From Cordylochernes scorpioides (Eukaryota > Arthropoda > Arachnida > Pseudoscorpiones > Chernetidae): a DNA stretch of 64,000 bases. Position numbers and translations under genes: made by a program. Each line of letters starts with the position of its first letter. Position 1 is the stretch's first letter. Positions 57,020 to 64,000 of the stretch are shown here, piece by piece. The DNA lies in assembly GCA_030710605.1 (NCBI GenBank), contig CP092870.1, forward strand, positions 58,771,057-58,835,056, written 5' to 3'. The notes under the pieces are model-generated. The model searched no databases. It saw only the letters and a program-made list of their open reading frames with translations, and was not told the DNA's origin.

Positions 57020-57790
57020 TAAGAAAAAAATATTAAAAATTTTAGTCTTAGCGATAAATAGCTGTAGATCTTTAACGTTGCATTGAAAGACCAGTGACTT
57101 TCTTAAAATAAAATTTTTAACTTATCATGGATACGCGTCATCGTAACGTATAATGTGAATATTTCAAAGTTCACTCTAAAACATGAAAAGAAAAAAAAAA
57201 TACACTAAAGTGAACTAAACCTTTGGCAATAAACATTTATTTGAATAAAGGAACGAGAAAAAAAAGACACATGAATAGATAACGGTTATCGTGAATATAT
57301 AGAGAATTAATAAAATTAAAATTTCTAGTCCCAGCAATAAATAGTTGTAAATATTTAACGCTGCATTGAAAGACCAGTGACTTTCTTAAAATATATATAT
57401 TTTTTTAACTTATCATGGATACGCGTCATCGTAACGTATAATGTGAATATTTCAAAGTTCACTCTAAAACATGAAAAGAAAAAAATACACTAAAGTGAAC
57501 TAAACCTTTGGCAATAAACATTTATTTGAATAAAGGAACGAGAAAAAAAATGACACATGAATAGATAACGGTTATCGTGAATATATAGAGAATTAATAAA
57601 ATTAAAATTTCTAGTCCCAGCAATAAATAGTTGTAAATATTTAACGCTGCATTGAAAGACCAGTGACTTTCTTAAAATAATTTTTTTTAACTTATCATGG
57701 ATGCGCGTCATCGTAACGTATAATTTGAATATTGCAAAGATCGCTCTACAACATGAAAAAAGGAAAAATACACTAAAGTGTAAAGTACCT
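57020..57790. repeat. Tandem repeat of about 285 bp in the element X leader, ~2.7 copies
   Basis: GCATTGAAAGACCAGTGACT recurs at 57080, 57363 and 57649. Units share ATGGATACGCGTCATCGTAA and CACTAAAGTGAACTAAACC and differ by few bases. The repeat lies 300-1,000 bp inside the 5' LTR of X. Confidence 0.92.
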
Positions 57791-57804
57791 TTTTGGACTC
57801 GTGA

Positions 57805-57990
57805 GTTTCTATTTAAGCCTGACGCAATAAAATTTAACTTATAACGCTCTTTTATTTTAAACTTAGCGTAATAAAATTTTAGCTCACAACGTCTTTCTTT
57901 TTTTTTTTATTTAAACCCAGCGCAATAAAAATTATTTGCTTACAACGTTTTTTTTTTATTTAAACCTAACGTAATAAAATAAGATATGTG
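57805..57990. repeat. Short tandem repeat of about 55 bp next to the element X primer site
   Basis: About 3.5 units of TTTAAACYNARCGYAATAAAA, an AT-rich middle, and ACAACGT, separated by T-runs of varying length. Confidence 0.75.
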
Positions 57991-58069
57991 ATGGTCCTAA
58001 TTTTTCTTGATCTCAGGGTTTTGTGGGCTTACTTCCTGCAAATTATTTTGCAGTTTTCAGGAGCTTCTG

Positions 58070-58091
58070 CCCCACGTTAAGTGGCGCCAAA
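58070..58091 (-). other. Primer-binding site of element X (lysine-type, interrupted)
   Basis: On the minus strand TTTGGCGCCACTTAACGTGG follows the 5' LTR and continues GGC. The common tRNA-Lys site is TGGCGCC, then CAACGTGGGGC. Here TGGCGCC and AACGTGGGGC are both present but ACTT lies between them in place of one C. Confidence 0.7.
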
Positions 58092-59782
58092 TGTAAGATT
58101 TAGTTCTTACGTCTCATTAGAACATCTATATCCTGATCCTAACTAACTCAGGGGTTAAACCCAGGTACATACATATTTGTAATTTATTATACATAGTAAT
58201 AACAATACGCCTTTTTGAATATTAACCACTGTAGATATTAACCACTGTACATATTTGTAATTTATTATATATAGTAATAACAATACGCCTTTTTGAATAT
58301 TAACCACTGTAGTTTAAATTTTAAACACATACATTCAAAATCTATAACACACACCAAGGTTTTACATGTGATATGTGGTTAAATATGAATACCAACACAC
58401 ATTGTTAAATATTCACATTAATTTTATTCGGCATAAAAAAATTTACACTAAAACATTCTTTATATGTGAATAGCATGAGTAGGCATAAAGAATATGGGAA
58501 CATTAGATTATCTCATCTTGCAAAATTTAAATTCCTATAAAGAAATGACTGAGAATCTACGATTTGGTAATTCAACCAAAATTACTTCATCTGGATAAGG
58601 TATAATCAATCAACAAAATTGACTAATATAAAGAAAGGGAAACATAAAGGTCTACACCCCTATTCGCTGTATATATCTTAAGTAATCAAATTTACCAAAA
58701 TTTTTTGATATCTGCCATGGCTTTGCCATGTTTTTTTTTCTATTGACCTCTTTACGACAAAATCTAAATTGACTTACCTAGTATCTCGACTACATACCTC
58801 TCCTGATAAGAATTCGGTCTGTTCCCTCCGAAAGCTTGCCCCTTGACTGGTTGGAAGCTCGATCAAGACTAACTCTAGACTGCCGTCCCTTTTCTACCGC
58901 GCCCTCAATCTCAATCATTTCTTACAGAGTAATAAAACTTGAATATACAAAAATTCTCGGAATATTAAAAATAATAATATTATTAAATTAAAAAAAAGAA
59001 TTAAGGAATAAAATAATATTTTTATTATTTTCTTTATTTAAAGGAAAATTCTGAAATAATAAATATACTTGCTCAACTTATGAGAAATCAATTTTGAATA
59101 AAATAAATATTAACGAAAATTCAAAATTTATCTTTCTTAATGAGAGATAATTTAGATTAACAATAAAATCAAATAAAATTTAAGATGCCTGCCCCTCTGA
59201 GAAATTTATATACTAATTTCTTCTTTAAGAAATAAAAAAAATATACTAAATATGCCCCATCTATCAAAATGTGGTGTCACAAGTTATATACAAAATTAAA
59301 AGAAGGAAGAAAGGAAAGGAGAAAGGAGGTGAAGAGATGGTTTGGTTTAACAAAGACGAATGCTCGAAGTCCTTTTCTGGTGTAGATCCTGTGCTGGGCC
59401 TCTCTGCAATGTGTTCCAGGATCCTTGGGCAGGGCTCGTGTCATCTCCACCTTCTGGTGTAGATCCTGCGCTGGGCCTCTCTGCAATGTGTTCCAGGGTC
59501 CTTGGGCAGGGCTCGTGTCATCTCCACCTTCTGGTGTAGATCCTGCGCTGGACCTCTTTGCAATGCGTTCCAGGATCCTTGGGCAGGGCTCGTGTCATCT
59601 CCACCTTCTGGTGTAGATCCTGCGCTGGACCTCTTTGCAATGCGTTCCAGGATCCTTGGGCAGGGCTCGTGTCATCTCCACCTTCTGGACACCAAACACT
59701 TCCGGCGAGCCACTGTATATATATATGATGTAAATGTTTACATCTTTGTTGGGTCTTGTTTGGTGGAAAATCTGACCCAACA
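58092..59782 (-). mobile_element. Element X right (5') LTR
   Basis: 1,691 bp, uninterrupted partner of the left LTR. It preserves the Gypsy-A target as a single CTGAT near 58133 and the four 77-bp minisatellite copies (starts 59382, 59459, 59536, 59613). ATGG follows at 59783. Confidence 0.92.
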
Positions 59783-62370
59783 ATGGAACATATAGAAAGC
59801 CAATAAAACAAGAAACAAATGAAGAAAAAGAGACATATGTAAAATGGGAAAGTGAAGATGCAATATCCCAATTGTTATTTACAACAAGTGTGATGCCTGA
59901 TGTAAGTCAACTAATCATTCTCTGCTCAAGTGCTAAAGATATGTGGGACAAATTGTTAAGTGTCTATGAGCAAAGCTCTGGTCAAAGATTAGACATGCTC
60001 TATAATCAATTCTTTAATTTTAAGAAGGATCCTACAGATGATATTTCAAAGCACATTTCAAAATTAGAAAGTTTATGGAATGATATGCAAAATGAACTTA
60101 CTAAACAAGAAAATTTTAAATTGCCAGAATTCATGCTGATGTGCAGAATCATAAACACCTTGCCTGATGAATAATTTGATTTTAAAAGTGTTTGGGAATC
60201 AGTGTCTAAAGAAGAACGTTCTGTAGACAATCTCACACAAAGGCTTCGGTTACTCGAAATAAGAATTCAACAGCGAGATGAATGCAGCACATCAAGTTCG
60301 ACAGCACTAATGGCAAATGCATATGAAAATAAACAAAATATGAAAGGAAAAGTTACCAAAAGTAATGAAAATTTTCAGAAAACAAGAGAAACAAGAGAAT
60401 GTTACTTTTGTCATAGAAAAGGACACTTGGCCAAAGATTGTAGGTATGCAAAACAGAAGAAACTAAAGGAAAAAGAAAAGGATGAAACTAAATTAAAACT
60501 TAATTCAAAATTAAGTGAAAGTTTAATCAGTGAAAGATTCAATGAACAAGATGAAGGAATTTGGATTGGTGACTCAGGAGCTACTAACCACATTACAAGA
60601 AATGCAAGTTTTTATACTTCTTATAAGGATTTTCCTACTTAACAGACTGTTAAAGTTGGAAGTAATGAAAAATTGATAGCTTATGGAAGTGGAACTATAA
60701 CAATTGAAACTTGTGTAAAAGGTAAATGGCAAACTCACTACCTAACTGATGTATGGTATGTTCCCAAATTCAGTCGTAATGTGATGTCATTACAGTCCAC
60801 ATTGGATAAAGGGTTTGAAATGAAAATGGATAAAAAAAGGTTGTAAACTTTTTAAGACAACAACTGGAGAAGTTATTGTAGAAGGGAAAAGACTACCAGG
60901 AGGCTTGTATGGTATGTTAATAACAAGTATCAAACCTGAAAATGCTGCAGAAGTCAATTTAGCCAAAACGCAAAATGTCAATATGCTACAACTATGGCAT
61001 GAAAGATTTGGACATCAAAATAAAAGACATGTTCAAAAATGGCTTAAAGAACAAGGAATAGATGCAGTCATGGACAATGAACCTTGCGAGGCATGCATTT
61101 ATGGCAAACAACATAGACTGAGTTTTGGATTAAGAGAGCAATATGCTTCTATTCAACCTGGAAACTTAATTCATGTAGATGTATGTGGCCCTATGCAGGA
61201 GATTTCGAAAGGAGGGATGAGATACTTTGTGTGTTTCAAAGATGATTTTACAAAATACCGATCAATGTATTTCCTAAAAGAAAAGTCACAAGTCATTGAA
61301 AAGCTAGAACAATTTCTCTTGGAAACAAAGACTACTGGACATATAGTGAATGAAATTCTCACAGATGGAGGAAAGGAGTTTGTAAATAAAGAAACCTCAA
61401 AAATTACAAACAAGTATGGTATCAATCACAGGATCACAATACCATATACTCCACAACAGAATGGTTCAGCGGAAAGGGAAAACAGGACTTTAATAGAAGC
61501 GGCTCGTTCAATGATATATGCCAGAAATATGAGCCTAAAGCTTTGGACAGAGGCAGGTAACACTGCTACATGTGTTTTGAATAGAATAGGACCAACACAA
61601 ATCGAGGGAAAGACACCTTATGAACTATGGTTTGATAAAAAACCAGCAGTTGATCATCTTCGAATATTTGGAACTGAATGTTTTGTTCATGTGCCTGATG
61701 AAAATAGAAGAAAGTTAGATGCCAAAAGCGAAAAAGCTATTTTAGTTGGTTATTGCAGTAACAAGGATGGGTATCGAATCTGGATACCGAACTCAAACAA
61801 AGTTGTCACAAGTAGGGATGTAATATTCAAGGAAACTATACCAACATTTAGCCTTGATATTGAAAAGAGAAATAAGGAACTTTCAAGTAATCAGATTGAT
61901 GAACAAAATTATACTCAAGATATTGAGAAAATTGAAAGCAATGTTCAAACATCAGACATATACAATCTAAGAGATCGATCAAATATATCAAAACCTCAAA
62001 GGTATATTAATGCTGAAATAAATATTGCAGAAGGTCTTGAACCCAAGACATACAAAGAAGCAATCGATTCTCCAAATGCACAATTTTAGAAAGAAGCAAT
62101 GAATGAAGAAATGAATTTTTTAACGGAAAATGATGTTTACGAATGCACATCATTAAAATCTGGCCAAAAACCAATTGATTGTAAATGGGTATTAAAGACC
62201 AAATTGAATTCTAAAGGAGAGATTACAAGATATAAGGCAAGACTGTTGGCAAAAGGGTTTGTACAAAAGAAGGGTATAGATCATGAAGAAACATTTAGTC
62301 CTGTGGCAAGACATGACACCATAAGAACTCTTTTAGCAATTGCTGCTAATGAAGACTTAAAATTGGTACA
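59783..62370 (+). pseudogene. Copia-2 gag-pol, main part (gag, protease, integrase, start of RT)
   Basis: From the second ATGG, gag continues in frame (AKDMWDKLLSVYEQSSGQRL), with knuckle CYFCHRKGHLAKDC near 60400 and protease GDSGATNHI near 60570. Integrase shows the finger (HERFGHQ...CEACIYGK), HVDVCGPM, LTDGGKEF and NGSAERENRT. RT begins CKWVLKTKL and ARLLAKGFV. Damage: TAA at 60172-60174 and 60640-60642, a frameshift at an A-run near 60835, TAG at 62087-62089, and the multimer at 62371. The other family members here are intact or younger, so this is the oldest copia layer. Confidence 0.93.
62357..62370 (+). other. Direct repeat flanking the 372-bp multimer, left copy
   Basis: TTAAAATTGGTACA at 62357-62370 recurs at 63750-63763. 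Because the 372-bp unit itself continues TTAA here, the true target duplication may be 10-12 bp. Confidence 0.85.
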
Positions 62371-62457
62371 AATAAAATAAAAGGATTTAAAAGCGCGAAT
62401 GTTTCTTTTATACATAAAACGAACTTCTACTGTCCTTACTGCGATGAAAAAATATAT

Positions 62458-62524
62458 TGGGAGGGCTTGGCTCATCAGTGGTGAACCCTCCCAGCGGTTT
62501 CGCCAATTTAATCCACCAGACCGC
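62458..62524 (-). ncRNA. Hammerhead ribozyme core, left block, unit 1
   Basis: Same elements on the minus strand; TCATCAG, the complement of CTGATGA, lies at 62472-62478. No change in the conserved residues. Confidence 0.55.
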
Positions 62525-62829
62525 TTCTCAGAGCTCTAATACTGTATTGGATCATTCTGCTTTTATATTCTACACTGAAGGATGGAATCTTAGAAATGGT
62601 TTTCAAGTAAACTATGGACATAAGCTTATAGGACAGTAGAATTACATTCAAATATTTGCTTCGAGCAATGCTCTTCAGCAAACTATAAAGACAAGGCCAT
62701 AAGGAATAAATTAACACAAAGCAATAACGCGCCATCTATACATATAAAATAAAAGGATTTAAAAGCGCGAATGTTTCTTTTATACATAAAAAGAACTTCT
62801 ACTGTCCTTACTGCGATGAAAAAATATAT

Positions 62830-62896
62830 TGGGAGGGCTTGGCTCATCAGTGGTGAACCCTCCCAGCGGTTTCGCCAATTTAATCCACCAGACCGC
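62830..62896 (-). ncRNA. Hammerhead ribozyme core, left block, truncated unit 2
   Basis: Minus strand, TCATCAG at 62844-62850. The unit is cut at 62950, but the core is complete. Confidence 0.55.
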
Positions 62897-63195
62897 TTCT
62901 CAGAGCTCTAATACTGTATTGGATCATTCTGCTTTTATATTCTACACTGACGCGCTTTTAAATCCTTTTATTTTATATGTATAGATGGCGCGTTATTGCT
63001 TTGTGTTAATTTATTCCTTATGGCCTTGTCTTTATAGTTTGCTGAAGAGCATTGCTCGAAGCAAATATTTGAATGTAATTCTACTGTCCTATAAGCTTAT
63101 GTCCATAGTTTACTTGAAAATCATTTCTAAGATTCCATCCTTCAGTGTAGAATATAAAAGCAGAATGATCCAATACAGTATTAGAGCTCTGAGAA

Positions 63196-63262
63196 GCGGT
63201 CTGGTGGATTAAATTGGCGAAACCGCTGGGAGGGTTCACCACTGATGAGCCAAGCCCTCCCA
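63196..63262 (+). ncRNA. Hammerhead ribozyme core with permuted segments (first right-hand unit)
   Basis: In order: GCGGT-C (63196-63201), TGGTG (63202-63206), TTGGC-GAA-ACCGC (63214-63226), TGGGAGGG (63227-63234), CACCA-CTGATGA-GCCAA (63237-63253), CCCTCCCA (63255-63262). Stem III (GCGGT/ACCGC), stem I (TGGTG/CACCA) and stem II (GCCAA/TTGGC) are perfectly complementary. CUGAUGA, GAA-A and the GUC cleavage triplet are all present. In one unit the pairs cross; across two tandem units a canonical type III fold is possible. The alternative is two plain hairpins (AGCGGT/ACCGCT and TGGGAGGG/CCCTCCCA). Activity is inferred, not shown. Confidence 0.6.
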
Positions 63263-63567
63263 ATATATTTTTTCATCGCAGTAAGGACAGTAGAAGTTTG
63301 TTTTATGTATAAAAGAAACATTCGCGCTTTTAAATCCTTTTATTTTATATGTATAGATGGCGCGTTATTGCTTTGTGTTAATTTATTCCTTATGGCCTTG
63401 TCTTTATAGTTTGCTGAAGAGCATTGCTCGAAGCAAATATTTGAATGTAATTCTACTGTCCTATAAGCTTATGTCCATAGTTTACTTGAAAACCATTTCT
63501 AAGATTCCATCCTTCAGTGTAGAATATAAAAGCAGAATGATCCAATACAGTATTAGAGCTCTGAGAA

Positions 63568-63634
63568 GCGGTCTGGTGGATTAAATTGGCGAAACCGCTG
63601 GGAGGGTTCACCACTGATGAGCCAAGCCCTCCCA
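63568..63634 (+). ncRNA. Hammerhead ribozyme core, second right-hand unit
   Basis: Same elements 372 bp further on: GCGGT at 63568, GAA at 63591, CTGATGA at 63614-63620. In a tandem transcript its GAA-ACCGC could complete the fold started by the first unit. Confidence 0.6.
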
Positions 63635-63763
63635 ATATATTTTTTCATCGCAGTAAGGACAGTAGAAGTTCGTTTTATGTATAAAAGAAACATTCGCGCT
63701 TTTAAATCCTTTTATTTTATATGTATAGATGGCGCGTTATTGCTTTGTGTTAAAATTGGTACA

Positions 63764-64000
63764 GTTTGACATAAAGACAGCCTTTCTATATGGAGACTTA
63801 CAAGATCAAATTTATATCAAACAACCTGAAGGATTCAACAATGGAACAGATCTTGTATGGAAATTGAAGAAAAGTCTCTATGGACTTAAACAGTCACCAA
63901 GATGCTGGAATCAGAAAATAGTCAACTTCATGAAAGAAAGATGTCTGAAGGAAAGTACAGCTGACCTCTGTTTATTCTTCAGAAAAACAAATGATCAACT
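63764..64000 (+). pseudogene. Copia-2 RT continuation, cut by the window end
   Basis: After the second copy of the direct repeat the RT frame resumes (FDIKTAFLYGDLQDQIYIKQ, KKSLYGLKQSPRCWN), including the first catalytic Asp region of copia RT. The YVDD box, RNase H and 3' LTR would lie beyond position 64000. Confidence 0.92.

Larger units (their letters stand above)
29115..59782 (-). mobile_element. Element X: giant LTR retroelement without an intact gene, carrying nested insertions
   Basis: Two LTRs of about 1.69 kb in direct orientation (29115-29160 plus 36111-37747; 58092-59782) bound a 20.3-kb interior. On the minus strand the LTR reads TGTTGGGTCAG...TCTTACA. The primer-binding site lies next to the right LTR (58070-58091), a purine tract next to the left LTR (37748-37763), and ATGG flanks both ends. 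Subtracting Gypsy-A, BEL-2 and Copia-1 leaves about 14.7 kb, of which about 11.3 kb is interior with only scattered coding relics. By structure it is a large non-autonomous (LARD-like) or fully decayed gypsy-type element. The few differences between LTRs indicate moderate age. Confidence 0.88.
62371..63749. mobile_element. Head-to-head multimer of a 372-bp unit (retrozyme-like)
   Basis: The left block (62371-62950) holds one full and one truncated unit in inverted sense, with landmarks AAGCGCGAAT at 62391 and 62763. The right block (62951-63749) holds two full units plus a partial one in the opposite sense, with ATAGATGG at 62981, 63353 and 63725. Both periods are exactly 372 bp, and the blocks meet at an abrupt inversion at 62950/62951. 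Units differ at only a few sites. Small frames of 60-75 codons in each unit show no known protein. Tandem and inverted partial copies with a target duplication of ~12 bp are typical of Penelope-like elements and retrozymes. Confidence 0.9.

Noticed and set aside
62457-63635. Repeated 60- and 75-codon frames in the 372-bp units
   Set aside because: They occur on both strands of the same repeat, resemble no protein, and overlap the ribozyme-like core.

Overview
The window is eukaryotic, AT-rich and built almost entirely of transposable elements and satellite DNA. I see no host gene. BEL/Pao, Ty3/gypsy and Ty1/copia elements occur together, and one copia element has a primer-binding site like that of Drosophila copia. 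BEL/Pao elements are animal-specific, so an animal is indicated, most likely an arthropod. The species cannot be named from this sequence.

Layout. (1) 1-4604, minus strand: a BEL/Pao element (BEL-1) whose 1,363-codon frame is uninterrupted but lacks reverse transcriptase (RT) and integrase. (2) 4704-7104, minus: a decayed gypsy copy, also without its RT core. (3) 8269-27977: about 19.7 kb of satellite with a 72-bp monomer, higher-order periods of 4,817, 1,510 and 1,009 bp, and a distal edge of 92-bp variants. (4) 28682-64000, plus strand: an old copia element (Copia-2) split in its gag gene by a 30.7-kb insertion at 29115-59782.

That insertion is a very large LTR element, called element X here. 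It lies on the minus strand, with LTRs of about 1.69 kb, a 4-bp target duplication (ATGG), a lysine-type primer-binding site and a purine tract, but no intact coding region. Element X was itself hit several times. Its left LTR holds Gypsy-A (29161-36105, duplication CTGAT). Gypsy-A carries a 169-bp hairpin insert in its 5' LTR and a small gag-only gypsy element in its pol (31728-34117, duplication ACAAT). The interior of X holds BEL-2 (46171-50577, duplication GGCAC; RT and RNase H deleted in frame) and Copia-1 (51552-56157, duplication AACTT; identical LTRs and an intact 1,317-codon gag-pol). The order of insertion is therefore readable: Copia-2, then X, then Gypsy-A, BEL-2 and Copia-1, with the mini-gypsy inside Gypsy-A.

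The RT gene of Copia-2 is interrupted again at 62371-63749 by a head-to-head multimer of a 372-bp unit. Each unit carries every conserved nucleotide of a hammerhead ribozyme core, with all three stems complementary, but the parts are in permuted order. A canonical fold is possible only across two tandem units. This resembles the retrozymes and ribozyme-bearing Penelope-like repeats of animals and is the most unusual signal in the window.

Functionally, Copia-1 is the only element here that looks autonomous. BEL-1, BEL-2 and the mini-gypsy keep gag and/or cis signals but lack polymerase, so they would need enzymes supplied by relatives elsewhere.
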